This document shows positions 44,801 through 52,524 of a stretch of DNA of 64,000 nt, one piece after another. The notes under the pieces are model-generated. The model worked only from the letters and a program-made list of their open reading frames with translations, searched no databases and was not told where the DNA came from. The position numbers were made by a program, and so were the translations under genes. This DNA comes from VXYL01 sp965199915 (GTDB lineage Bacteria; Pseudomonadota; Gammaproteobacteria; Pseudomonadales; Azotimanducaceae), in NCBI GenBank assembly GCA_965199915.1, contig OZ241348.1, positions 4,712,001 through 4,776,000 on the forward strand, in the 5' to 3' direction. How positions within the stretch are numbered: the first letter of the stretch is position 1; each line of letters opens with the position of its first letter.

Positions 44801-46586
44801 CTCCAACATCGACCCGCTGTACCGCTCCTACGGCAAGCAGGAGGCCATCCGCCGCCAGTCCGGCTACTTCCAGGACGCGGACGTGGAGCGTAGCTGGCTG
44901 GACTACAACGCCCGCTTCCGCGCCCAATCCAACTTCATGAGCCGCGCCGCGCAGCCGTTCGGCGACCCGCGCTCCGCCACCGGCCCGAACCGCTTCGCCA
45001 TCGCGCGCGGCCACGACAACCAGCGTCTGCACGACGAGTGGCGCGGGGCGCGAGCGCAATCCACCGGCTACGCCGACGCCGCCCACCCGTTCCGGCACCA
45101 GGGTTCGGCAGACCTCAACTCCTACAAGCTGTTCCTGGAAGCAACTCACGCGCTGCTGCGCCCCGGCGGGCGGCTGGGCTTCGTGGTGCCCTCCGGCCTC
45201 TATTCGGACAACGGCACCGCCGCGCTGCGCCGTCTGTTCCTCACGCGCTGCCGATGGGAGTGGCTGTTCGGCTTCGAGAACCGCGAGGGCCTGTTTCCCA
45301 TTCACCGCAGCTACAAGTTCAACCCGGTGATTGTGCAGAAGGGCGGCGCCACGGCGGCCATCCGCACCGCCTTCATGCGCCGCAGCTTGGACGACTGGGA
45401 ACGCGCCGAGGCACTGGCCACGCCCTACGCCGCCCGCCAAGTGGCGCGATTCAGCCCGAAGAGCCAAGCGATTCTGGAAATCCAATCGCCGCGTGATTTG
45501 GAGATTCTGGAGAAGATCTACGCGAATTCGGTGTTGCTCGGCGACGACGGCCCGAACGGCTGGGGCATCCGCTACGCCCGCGAGTTCGACATGACCAACG
45601 ACTCGCGCCTGTTCCCGCCGCGCCCGCAGTGGGAGGCCCAAGGCTACCGCCCAGACGAGTACAGCCGCTGGCTGCTGGGCGACTGGCGGCCGATCGGGGA
45701 ACTGTGGGCGGAGATGGGCGTGGATGCGTCTCGGCCGGTGGCGGCTGCGGTGAAGCTTGAGGATTGGCTGTTCGATTCGAGCGCGGGGCCGGAGCGACGG
45801 GCCGCGGAGGCTCGGTTCGTGCATGGGCACTTGCTGAAACCGGGCGACGTGGCGCGGACGAACTGGCGCATGCGGTGTGCGCAGCCGCCGTACGACGGGC
45901 TGCCGGTACCACGAGCGGCGATTCCGGCGGGGGTGGTGCTTTCGCGGCAAGGGGATGCTTGGATTCGGGAGGATCGGGTGCGGGGCGTGGCGCTGCCGGT
46001 GTATGTGGGCAAGATGATCTACGTTGGGCAGTGGGCAGCGGCACCGGTGGCTGGGAGCGTCGGCGGGCGGTTGGGCTTGGACCCGGAGTTTCTGCTGGAT
46101 GCTGGCGACCTTCGGCACCGGCCGGCGGAAGGGGCTCGGGTGGTGTTTCGGGACATCTCGAACAGCACCAACGAGCGGAGCTTTGTCTCGGCGCTGGTGC
46201 CGGGGTTGTATCCGTGCGGAAACTCCTGTCCCGTGATTGAGCCGAGCGCCGGCGGCATGGCTGGCAAAGTGGAACTCGCCGCCTACCTCTCGAGCTTCGC
46301 GTTCGATTGGGCGACGCGACAGCGGATGTCCGGCACGCACTTGAACTGGCACGTCGCGCAGTCGCTGGCCGTTGCGCCGCCAGAGTCCGCACCGCGTGAG
46401 CTATGTAACTGGTACGCCCGAATCGCCCTGTCCGGCATCCAGTTCGCCCCAGACTGGCTGCGCTTCTCGGACGGCGCGGCGCTTCACCCACCGACTCCGG
46501 CGGAGCGGCTCCGCATCGCCGTCATGATCGACGCGGCCGTAGCGGCCATCTGGGCCTCTCCGAATCCGACCTCCGCTACGCCCTGA
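41892..46586 (+). CDS. large N6-adenine-type DNA methyltransferase (DrmMI/Eco57I-like), C-terminus frameshifted
   Basis: A 1564-residue protein beginning at a TTG with AGGAAGG five bases upstream. The N-terminal ~450 residues are the helical/specificity type seen in Eco57I and BREX/DISARM methylases. A Glu/Ala linker (near 495-520) precedes the catalytic domain: motif I DPACGSGTF (646-654), a long insert, and motif IV NPPW (956-959). A target-recognition-like part follows. No nuclease motif is seen, so it should protect host DNA for the nearby helicase system. The natural end lies in another frame; see the next entry. Confidence 0.88.
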   Translation: MPRSPHISASLTPASNHSLPGWEDLSHSGLLLDVARLAGLAGYTPAPLGNYTEDKLRRRAIALLDGAQTDSAEVARFVAFVLEEVCGFDAATGVWQRGSHVPPAEGRRVVTGETVKPRHLWKGPRGARLPVFLDDAARLGIGRSRRAVGQALAYLRAGREHLALITNGRHWRLLFAGMDFDASCQWDAESWFAQGELAPQVTALRTLLQPKLWTPAQDAAPPLLQGIRDTRKGQAELSEVLGERVREAVEILIQGHGEALQERCANVAPADIYRAACRVAMRLVVALFAESRELLPRSNALYDASYGIEGLRGRLAAEAARGVALTESHAAWPRLLALFRLVYEGSHFPDLPVAAYGGELFAPGDSAGTASADGLSQALAVFETACFESECCNDRDVHHILRLLTRTTMRIRQGRGSIRADVPVDFSDLSSEYIGIVYEGLLDYELKTAPAGDPVIFLAVGDQPALPLSRLEAMDDGALKALFASLKEATATDAAAAPTTEDEPAASSDAADAEPAAAEIDSRRHNRTRAETWARRAARVAGLVPPLRQRAGQRAFEEALGRKAKQLVARVVLPGEWYLVRWGGTRKGSGSFYTRPGLAVPTVQRTLRPLAFDAPLDADGKPNEDAPPQAWTPKPPERILQLKVCDPACGSGTFPLAALRFLTDALYASLQHHGRIEAEGDRALIHLLGGERNGDANERLADELIPCRPDEDEFEPRLTAVLRRHVVERCIHAVDADPLAVELCRLSLWIETMDRTLPFGFLDHKVKCGNALIGAWFDQFAHYPAMAWKHREGGDKNHGNGVHYPKNARTKALKAFVKERLTPDLRLFLRGPDLLQGDLLAEAGKAHDDALAVLAEMHALPIQDAKERAAKYRERFLGSAAWRSLKGAMDLWCACWFWPAEELDCAPLPRTFAAPSEETRTVVDRLAQALRFFHWELEFPDVFDQPGAGFDAMLGNPPWDIAKPVSKEFFSNIDPLYRSYGKQEAIRRQSGYFQDADVERSWLDYNARFRAQSNFMSRAAQPFGDPRSATGPNRFAIARGHDNQRLHDEWRGARAQSTGYADAAHPFRHQGSADLNSYKLFLEATHALLRPGGRLGFVVPSGLYSDNGTAALRRLFLTRCRWEWLFGFENREGLFPIHRSYKFNPVIVQKGGATAAIRTAFMRRSLDDWERAEALATPYAARQVARFSPKSQAILEIQSPRDLEILEKIYANSVLLGDDGPNGWGIRYAREFDMTNDSRLFPPRPQWEAQGYRPDEYSRWLLGDWRPIGELWAEMGVDASRPVAAAVKLEDWLFDSSAGPERRAAEARFVHGHLLKPGDVARTNWRMRCAQPPYDGLPVPRAAIPAGVVLSRQGDAWIREDRVRGVALPVYVGKMIYVGQWAAAPVAGSVGGRLGLDPEFLLDAGDLRHRPAEGARVVFRDISNSTNERSFVSALVPGLYPCGNSCPVIEPSAGGMAGKVELAAYLSSFAFDWATRQRMSGTHLNWHVAQSLAVAPPESAPRELCNWYARIALSGIQFAPDWLRFSDGAALHPPTPAERLRIAVMIDAAVAAIWASPNPTSATP

Positions 46587-47092
46587 CCGCCTGCGACCAC
46601 CCCGCCAACCACGCCGGCAGCCGCCCACCCAAGGGCTTCTGGCGCGTAGACAAGGACAAAGATCCCGAACTCCGCCACACCGTCCTGAGTCTCGTCGCCT
46701 TCCACGACCTGCAAGCGCACATCGCCTCGGCTGCGGGTCAACAAGCGGGCATTGAGGCGTTCCTCAGCCAGAACGCCGGCGACGGATGGCAGCTCCCAGA
46801 GACGCTGCGCCTCGCCGATTACGGCCTCGGCCACGACTACCGAGCACAGCGCCCGCAGCCGCTTGCCAATCGGCTAGGCCGGCGGTTTTACGACTGGCAG
46901 CTTGGTCAACCCGTCGATGAGGCGCATCGCGAACGCCTACTCCACGCCCGCAACCTGCTCGGCGAGTTGGACTACGCCCGCCTTATGCGCAGAACCAAGC
47001 GTCGACCTAAAGATGACCTTGGGAGATTACTGCTCGAAGTGGCCGAACCGAGGACGGAGTACGAGCTGACACCTCCCCCGTCCGGCGAGTAG
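46551..47092 (+). pseudogene. frameshifted C-terminus of the DNA methyltransferase
   Basis: One frame back from the methyltransferase stop, the sequence continues GLSESDLRYALTACDHPANH and runs 180 codons to a TAG at 47090-47092 (ending ELTPPPSGE). In this family AAxxALxGLSExDLRxxL is the normal continuation of AAVAAIW, so one G is missing from the GGG run at about 46549-46551. The loss may be real or an assembly error. With it, the enzyme would be ~1733 residues. Confidence 0.8.
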
Positions 47093-47213
47093 GCGCGGAC
47101 TGGTGAAGGCTCCGTATAAATTGACAAGGGCGCCCCAACGCAACGCAATCGGAGCCTTGACTTCGCTAGTCGACCGAACATACGCTCTTGGTCTGCCAGA
47201 CTCGGAGACGGCC

Positions 47214-47618
47214 ATGGACAGTGGTGCCGCAGCTTCTTCCAAGACCTATCGGAAGGTCGTCAATCAGCTCTCCGATGCGATGGGCCAAGAGCCCGAACAC
47301 ACGGATTCTCCCCGCGAGGATTTCGAGGGCCTCGTTGGCGAAATTGCTGAACTCGCAGATCATGCTGAACGCTTTGATCAACGTGCCGTTAGGAGGCGGC
47401 TAATCAATTGGTACAAGAGAGGCATCCGACGAGGTTACATTACCGCTTGTGATGCACTGATACAGCCGGAAGGTGAGCTTTCTCTGAAGGAGGACACTCT
47501 CTTCTTCAACGCGGCAAGCACCACGATACGAGTGCGAATGAAGATTGATGGGAAGTGGATACGCAAGAAGTTCCGGTTCAGCAGCAAAGATCTGGAGTTC
47601 GAGGACAAGGATGAGTGA
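47214..47618 (+). CDS. hypothetical protein
   Basis: A 134-residue acidic-then-basic protein (KTYRKVVNQLSDAMGQEPEH ... LINWYKRGIRRGYITACDAL ... DGKWIRKKFRFSSKDLEFED). No family is recognised. The ATG at 47214 has GGAGAC upstream; a GTG at 47103 would add 37 residues that look less protein-like. GC is lower than in the methyltransferase. It lies 120 bases past the methyltransferase's natural stop and could be part of that operon. Confidence 0.55.
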   Translation: MDSGAAASSKTYRKVVNQLSDAMGQEPEHTDSPREDFEGLVGEIAELADHAERFDQRAVRRRLINWYKRGIRRGYITACDALIQPEGELSLKEDTLFFNAASTTIRVRMKIDGKWIRKKFRFSSKDLEFEDKDE

Positions 47619-47699
47619 CGAGCAACCGTGACTCGCGGGCCGTCTCACTGCATGTATGTAAGGCCAAGACTAAAGTGGCGGCTATGCGGTAGTTCCAAG

Positions 47700-48152
47700 T
47701 CATTGAGACAGGGGCCCTGCGTCCTTGTGGGCAAAAATGCGCAACATGATCTTAGCTACTCGATACAGGCAACCGATACAGAAAGTGCCAGCTCCGATCC
47801 ACACTGCCCCATACCACCACGAGCTACATGTCCACATACCCAAGATGCTGACGGCGACCAGCAAGACTCCTGAGGCCAACGCCCAACCGAGGTAGTTTTG
47901 CAGGAACGTCACATACGAGGTCTTGCGCACCCTATGCATCAAGGGGCTGTCGAGTGCAATCAGTATCGAGAGCGACGTCCCCACGAAACCAGTTACAACT
48001 GAGCTAAACGTCGCGGTAGCACCGAGTGTGTATCGGCCATCTTCTGGCATCGGAATACCAAGATAGAGCCAAACACTTGCAGCGATGGATGCAACGATCA
48101 TCGGATACCATCGCTCCCAAATCGGAGAGCGGAGCCACCGACGGGCAGTCAT
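47700..48152 (-). CDS. four-helix membrane protein
   Basis: A 150-residue inner-membrane protein with four hydrophobic segments (MIVASIAASVWLYLGI, TATFSSVVTGFVGTSLSILI, GWALASGVLLVAVSILGMW, GAVWIGAGTFCIGCL). No family is recognised. The ATG at 48152 overlaps the stop of the DUF6731-like gene (ATGA); an ATG at 48173 is possible. A soluble protein paired with a small membrane protein is a layout common in abortive-infection systems, so a membrane effector role is inferred. Confidence 0.65.
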   Translation of the reverse strand: MTARRWLRSPIWERWYPMIVASIAASVWLYLGIPMPEDGRYTLGATATFSSVVTGFVGTSLSILIALDSPLMHRVRKTSYVTFLQNYLGWALASGVLLVAVSILGMWTCSSWWYGAVWIGAGTFCIGCLYRVAKIMLRIFAHKDAGPLSQ

Positions 48153-48997
48153 TGCTGGCGCTGTTGCAGCCATGATCCGAACACCCGTCTGAGGGCGTCA
48201 ATTCGGCTCTCGTAAGTGAAGCGTAGACCGTCGGTCATCCGTAGTTGGTCGTCTGGAACTAACACTGTCTCGCGTTGCTCAAGAAGGTCCAACACCTCCG
48301 TGGTGGCATCAGCATCCTGTTTGACGGCAACTTTCAAGGCGGTCAGCCCGGTCGCACGGCCGATCGCCGACACCACCTCCACGATATTCCGAAGCGGCCC
48401 GCCACGTCGGTCTTCGCCTAGGGACAAGGAGATATTGATGTGCCCTGCCGACGTCGCACTCTGTAGTCGCAAAGCCTCAGCAAGGCCAACTTGACCTGCC
48501 ATTGATTCCGTAATCTCTGACGCATTGAAGGCAAACTCTAGCCGCGTCTGTTTATGGCTTCGCCGTAGGCGTGCAAACGCATCGTCCGCTAGAACTGGTC
48601 GGAGGGCTACGAAGCTCTCATTCGGCAGAAACCGCCCCAAGTATGCTGCAATTGCAGATGGTCGCACACCGTAGTGGTTGTACTGTACGGCCATATAGTT
48701 ACTGGACAAAATGGCTGCTGTCTGTTCGCCGAAACCTGCATCTTGGCCTAGATCGAAGTCGGCCGTTAGTTGGCCACGTCTGGAGTGTCCTGGCCCATTT
48801 TGGACGCGCCGTTGGGTGAAATCCAACTCCCTGACGTCGCCGCTCTCGCCCGCAACGTCGACGGTCTCAAGGAGCATGTACTTCCCGTTGACATCAATGT
48901 CCCGGTCGGGAAGTGGCAACATTCGAATCCCGTCGATCAGCGAGATGGGGCCTTCGCTGGAGTTCTCAAGCGCGACCTTGAAAAAGTGGACCTTCAC
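48149..48997 (-). CDS. DUF6731-like protein
   Basis: A 282-residue soluble protein starting VKVHFFKVALENSSEGPISL, with a beta-rich first half (ADFDLGQDAGFGEQTAAILS) and an alpha/beta second half. It resembles DUF6731, seen in defence islands with no known role. The GTG at 48997 has an excellent GAGGAG site; the same bases hold the stop of the small upstream gene. It is the middle gene of a three-gene cassette (49223 to 47700). Lower GC than average. Confidence 0.65.
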   Translation of the reverse strand: MKVHFFKVALENSSEGPISLIDGIRMLPLPDRDIDVNGKYMLLETVDVAGESGDVRELDFTQRRVQNGPGHSRRGQLTADFDLGQDAGFGEQTAAILSSNYMAVQYNHYGVRPSAIAAYLGRFLPNESFVALRPVLADDAFARLRRSHKQTRLEFAFNASEITESMAGQVGLAEALRLQSATSAGHINISLSLGEDRRGGPLRNIVEVVSAIGRATGLTALKVAVKQDADATTEVLDLLEQRETVLVPDDQLRMTDGLRFTYESRIDALRRVFGSWLQQRQQ

Positions 48998-48998
48998 G

Positions 48999-49223
48999 CT
49001 AACTCCTCGCGACCCGCGGCAGGCGGTGCGTAGCGTATAGGTCTCGGTGGCGAGTTGCGAAGTAGCGCCCAATCGCCGAAAGGGCGGCTCCTTCCGTGTC
49101 GAAGCGTTTGGTGGCAAAGATCGTGGTGACCATGGCGGTGTGACTGCTTGTTGTGGGTTGGGAGTTGGCGTTGCAGGCATCGTACCACAGCTTCGCGTAG
49201 TGGATGGCAAGACAGCGTCGCAT
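48999..49223 (-). CDS. small hypothetical protein
   Basis: A 74-residue protein (MRRCLAIHYAKLWYDACNAN ... TIFATKRFDTEGAALSAIGR). Its TAG lies within the ribosome site of the DUF6731-like gene, so it is probably the first gene of that operon. No family is recognised. The frame stays open to 49292, but the Met at 49223 starts the protein-like part. Confidence 0.45.
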   Translation of the reverse strand: MRRCLAIHYAKLWYDACNANSQPTTSSHTAMVTTIFATKRFDTEGAALSAIGRYFATRHRDLYATHRLPRVARS

Positions 49224-49297
49224 TGGACAGTCTGCGCGTAAGGTTTTGATTCTTAGGCAGATTATGCTTTGGACAGGCACATGAGACATCATATTGT

Positions 49298-49323
49298 CTA
49301 AAATAGAAGATATGGTATTTTAG
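49298..49323. promoter_or_regulatory. inverted repeat operator before the Xre-ImmA gene
   Basis: CTAAAAT (49298-49304) and ATTTTAG (49317-49323) are perfect 7-base arms with a 12-base spacer, 30 bases before the ATG at 49354 in an AT-rich patch between two divergent operons. It is a likely binding site for the Xre domain. Confidence 0.6.
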
Positions 49324-49353
49324 AGTCACCGCGATCCAAAACAAGGGGCACAG

Positions 49354-50496
49354 ATGGCCGACAGAACGACCATTGCCGCCAACGTGGCCCGGCTGCGGCT
49401 GGACGGTGGCCTGACCCAGGAGGGCTTGGCCTCGAAGGCAGGCCTGTCGCGGCTGGCGCTGGGGCGCATCGAGCGGGGTGCCGCCGTGCCGAGGGCGGGC
49501 ACCGTGCGGGCGCTGGCCAAGGCGCTCGGTGTGCCCGTGGGCGAACTTGTCATGCCGGTGCGCCCGCTTGAGAGCGTCCGGTTCCGCGCCAAGGCGAAGG
49601 TGCGCTCCCGCGAGCAAATCCTCGCCGAGGTGTCCAAGTGGCTCGAAGCCTATGCGTGGTTGGAGGAGGAGCTTGGCGAGCGGGCGGACTTCGGCTTCGG
49701 CAAGGCGCGGCCGTCGAGCGGCGGTGCTGGGCCGGGCGCTGTGGCGCAGGCTGCCCGCGAAGCGGTGGGCTTGGCACCGGACGTGGTCGTGCGGGACATT
49801 TGCGGGCTGCTGGACCGTGGCGGCGTGAAGCTCCTGCTCTTGGAGACCACGCGGGACTCGTTCTTCGGCTTGAGCGTCGGCCAGCGGGACGGTGGCCCGG
49901 CTGTCGTGGTGAACACTTGGGAGCGCATCTCCGTGGAGCGGTGGATCTTCACGGCGGCGCACGAGTTGGGGCATCTCCTGCTCCATCCCCACGAGTACCG
50001 GCGCGAAGCGACGGACCTCCCCGAAGAGGCCGAGCGCGAGGCGGACGAGTTCGCCAGCGAGTTCTTGATGCCGGAGTGCGCCTTCGCCGAAGCGTGGGAC
50101 GCCACCAGCGGGCACTCCCTGCTCTCCCGGGTGCTCAAGGTGAAGCGCATCTTCCGAGTGAGCTACAAGACCGTGCTCTATCGGCTGGCGCAGTCGGGTC
50201 GGGAGCAGGCGCCACGGGTGTGGCAGGCCTTCCAGAGCCAGCATCGAGCCTACTTCGGCAAGACGCTGCGCAAGGCCGACGAACCGCAAGCCCTTGGCAA
50301 GAGCGAGTTCGCGTGGAGCTGGGGACGCGCCGGGGAGCCGGCGGGCCTCTCGCGGCACGACTTCATGGAAGATCGGCTGCACCGCCTTGTGCGCCTATCG
50401 CTGGAGCGCGGAAGCATCTCTCTCGGCAGAGCCGCCGAGATTCTGGGCCTCGAACGCGAGGACATGAGGAGGCTGGCGGGGGAGTGGGCGAAGTAG
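49354..50496 (+). CDS. Xre-ImmA/IrrE metallopeptidase fusion
   Basis: A 380-residue regulator. Residues ~5-70 are an Xre helix-turn-helix (VARLRLDGGLTQEGLASKAG, LSRLALGRIERG). The second half is an ImmA/IrrE zinc peptidase with HELGH at 203-207 and the downstream Glu (AEREADEFASEFLMP). In phage and ICE systems ImmA cleaves a repressor; Xre-COG2856 proteins also act as antitoxins of PIN-like toxins. The PIN gene here starts inside its last codons, fitting a TA pair. A fossil of the same pair lies at 26531. Confidence 0.85.
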   Translation: MADRTTIAANVARLRLDGGLTQEGLASKAGLSRLALGRIERGAAVPRAGTVRALAKALGVPVGELVMPVRPLESVRFRAKAKVRSREQILAEVSKWLEAYAWLEEELGERADFGFGKARPSSGGAGPGAVAQAAREAVGLAPDVVVRDICGLLDRGGVKLLLLETTRDSFFGLSVGQRDGGPAVVVNTWERISVERWIFTAAHELGHLLLHPHEYRREATDLPEEAEREADEFASEFLMPECAFAEAWDATSGHSLLSRVLKVKRIFRVSYKTVLYRLAQSGREQAPRVWQAFQSQHRAYFGKTLRKADEPQALGKSEFAWSWGRAGEPAGLSRHDFMEDRLHRLVRLSLERGSISLGRAAEILGLEREDMRRLAGEWAK

Positions 50497-50891
50497 CGAA
50501 TGAAGCGCCAACGGTGCTGCTGGCGGACGCGGATGTGCTTATCGACTATTGCGAATCCGATCTGGAAATCCTCAAGGACGTGGGGCGGCGGATTGGGCGG
50601 CTGGCCGTGCTTTCAGAGGTGCTGGACGAAGTGTGCAACCTTACGAGGAGGAAATGCGCAAGCCTTGGGATTGAGGTGATCGATGTCGAAATGCCGACGC
50701 TGAACGCCGCGGCGGAGATGACGACAGGGACCTCGTTCAACGACAGCCTGTGCTTCCTGGTGTGCTTGGAGCGCAGGTGGACATGCCTCACGAACGACCG
50801 TGCGTTGCGCCATCTGTGCCGCTGTCGCGATGTGAAAGCACGCTATGGCCTCGGGCTCATGGTGGATTTGGTGAACTCCACGGGCCGATAG
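50484..50891 (+). CDS. PIN-like toxin partner of Xre-ImmA
   Basis: A 135-residue protein: VLLADADVLIDYCESDLEIL (first Asp pair), AVLSEVLDEVCNLT (Glu), a middle acidic region and LTNDRALRHLCRCRDVKARY (late Asp). This is the PIN-like toxin pattern paired with Xre-COG2856 proteins. The GTG at 50484 overlaps the ImmA gene by 13 bases. The 3' end overlaps, tail to tail, a ribbon-helix-helix gene on the other strand by 49 bases, so the two loci have been pressed together. Confidence 0.8.
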   Translation: MGEVANEAPTVLLADADVLIDYCESDLEILKDVGRRIGRLAVLSEVLDEVCNLTRRKCASLGIEVIDVEMPTLNAAAEMTTGTSFNDSLCFLVCLERRWTCLTNDRALRHLCRCRDVKARYGLGLMVDLVNSTGR

Positions 50892-51109
50892 CCGTAGCGA
50901 GCACGAGGCGGCAACTCCACGCCATGCTCCGGCCCGAAGTGCCGCCTGAACGCATCCGCTAGCGTCGCATGGCGCTCGGACTTCTCCCGCCTCTCATGGA
51001 TGAACTGCCGCACGAGCGCCTCCATGGAGACGCCCCGCGTTCGCGCCTCCTGCTGCAGCCAGCGCTTGTCCTGCGGATTCAAGCCGCGCACGGTGATCGT
51101 GGTTGTCAT
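50843..51109 (-). CDS. FitA-like ribbon-helix-helix antitoxin, orphan
   Basis: An 88-residue antitoxin: TTTITVRGLNPQDKRWLQQE, then ALVRQFIHERREKSER and a family-like end (ELPPRARYGYRPVEF). FitA genes normally have a PIN toxin at once downstream; here that place is taken by the 3' end of the oppositely oriented PIN gene, so the toxin is gone. The last residues (TKSTMSPRP) may be encoded by the invading DNA. Confidence 0.7.
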   Translation of the reverse strand: MTTTITVRGLNPQDKRWLQQEARTRGVSMEALVRQFIHERREKSERHATLADAFRRHFGPEHGVELPPRARYGYRPVEFTKSTMSPRP

Positions 51110-51143
51110 CACGCATCCTTGGGTTCCAAGCCGCGACCGTATC

Positions 51144-51171
51144 GCTAGCAGATTGTCCGGTCAAACTGGCC
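51144..51171 (+). repeat. dispersed repeat family A, short copy
   Basis: GCTAGCAGATTGTCCGGTCA then AACTGGCC matches the core of the copies at 25164 and 41684. It lies between two divergent TA loci. Confidence 0.45.
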
Positions 51172-51302
51172 GTGCAGGCCGGGTGTGCGACAAATCGCAG
51201 GTCAGTAGTCGCTCACATTCGGGGCTTCACGCGGCGAGTTGGCAATCCGGTCGTCCCAACAACGGTCGCACCAAAGCACCAACGTTGGAGTAGGATAAGG
51301 TC

Positions 51303-51527
51303 ATGCAACGCGCCACCACCATGTTCCAAGCCCGTCCCGGCTTCGCCAGCGGTGCCTTGTGCTTTTCCGGAACGAAGATTCGGGTGGAGACACTCTTCAA
51401 CTACCTGTGCGACGGCGGGACTATCGACGAGTTCCTGGACGAGTTCGAAGGCGCGGTGGATCGCGAACAGGCCATGAGCGCCATCGAAACGGCCGCGACG
51501 GAGTTCGTCCAGCGTCGCGAGCGCTAG
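51303..51527 (+). CDS. DUF433 antitoxin
   Basis: A 74-residue DUF433 protein (RPGFASGALCFSGTKIRVET then LFNYLCDGGTIDEFLDEFEG). AGGATAAGG precedes the ATG. The DUF5615 toxin gene follows after six bases but is frameshifted. It is the second DUF433 pair in the window, only distantly similar to that at 27381, so they are not a recent duplication. Confidence 0.78.
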   Translation: MQRATTMFQARPGFASGALCFSGTKIRVETLFNYLCDGGTIDEFLDEFEGAVDREQAMSAIETAATEFVQRRER

Positions 51528-51532
51528 GCCCG

Positions 51533-51933
51533 TTGAGGATTCTGCTCGACGAATGCGTCTCGCCCAGGTCGGGCCGGCGCTGCTTGCGTTGCTGCCGCCG
51601 GGTTCATCGTGCGACCACGTGCGACGGGTCGGGTTGGCCGGCAAGTCCAACGGCGAACTCCACGAGCAAGCCTTGGCTGCCGGCTACGACGCATTGGTGA
51701 CCACGGACATGCGGATGCTGTTCCGGACCCCTGCTCGGTTGCCGGTGGTCGTGGTTCCAGCGGACAGCGGCATCAAGCGAATCGCACCCTACCTCAGCGA
51801 GGTCGTTGAACTGCTGACCACGCCTTTGGACACCACTTACCATGCCATCGCGCCCCATGCCGGCACACCGAAGTGGAAACGCTTGCAGGCCAGGGCACGC
51901 CGGCGGCGGCCAGACTCGTATGAAAAGGATTGA
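51533..51933 (+). pseudogene. DUF5615 PIN-like toxin, frameshifted near its start
   Basis: From a TTG at 51533 the frame reads LRILLDECVSPR, the canonical DUF5615 start with the LLDE motif, then should continue GPALLALLPPGSSCDHVRRV. That sequence lies in another frame beginning near 51568 and runs intact (ALVTTDMRMLF, then VVVVPADSG) to 51933. A one-base loss near 51570 breaks the toxin while the antitoxin is intact. It could be an assembly error. Confidence 0.7.
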
Positions 51934-52068
51934 CCGCACATGACACCCCGACGCCCCAACTTTCTTAGAGACCCAGTTCCCAGCCTGCGCCTTTCCAAGG
52001 AGAGCAACGTCCCCGCATTGATTTTCCGGTCTAGTTGGATAAGCTGGTTGGAAACCGAGGCGAAAACC

Positions 52069-52510
52069 ATGATTGAAGTCGGCGCGTTCGAGGCGAAGAC
52101 GCATCTATCTGCGCTGCTCGAGCGGGTTTCGCAGGGCTAGGAGGTGCTGATCCGCAGGAGAGGGAAGCCTGTGGCCAAGCTGGTGCCCATTGGGCAGCCG
52201 ACCGACAGAAGGTGCAGAGCGTCATTGCCGACTTGCGCGTTCACCGCGCCGGCATGACGTTGGGAGGGCTTGGCTGGAAGGAACTGCGAGACGCGGGGCG
52301 ACGGTGAGCGTTTCGTCTTGGACTGCTTCGTGGCCGCCGCTTGGTTGTTGGAGGACGAAGCCGCGCCAGAGACCTACGCGCTCTTGGACCAATTGGCGAA
52401 CGGCACCGCCTTGGTGCCGCCCCATGGGCGTTTGGAGCTTGGCAACGTGCTCGTCCACGCCGAGCGTCGTTGCCGCGTTACGCCAGCGCAAGTGGGTTGG
52501 CCGTGTTGTG
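52069..52510 (+). pseudogene. decayed Phd/VapC toxin-antitoxin pair
   Basis: An ATG at 52069 opens a Phd antitoxin (IEVGAFEAKTHLSALLERVS) that hits a TAG at 52138 just where GEEVLI is expected; the rest (RRRGKPVAKLVPIG, then after a shift GMTLGGLGWKELRDAGRR) follows. The toxin then reads FVLDCFVAAAWLLEDEAAPE to about 52500, where the C-terminal half of the PIN fold is missing and the next, convergent VapC begins. Confidence 0.7.
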
Positions 52511-52524
52511 GTGCGACGGGAAAG

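Noticed and set aside
41757..46352. 1531-codon minus-strand frame opposite the methyltransferase
   Set aside because: High-GC antisense frame; the plus strand holds DPACGSGTF, NPPW and a ribosome site.
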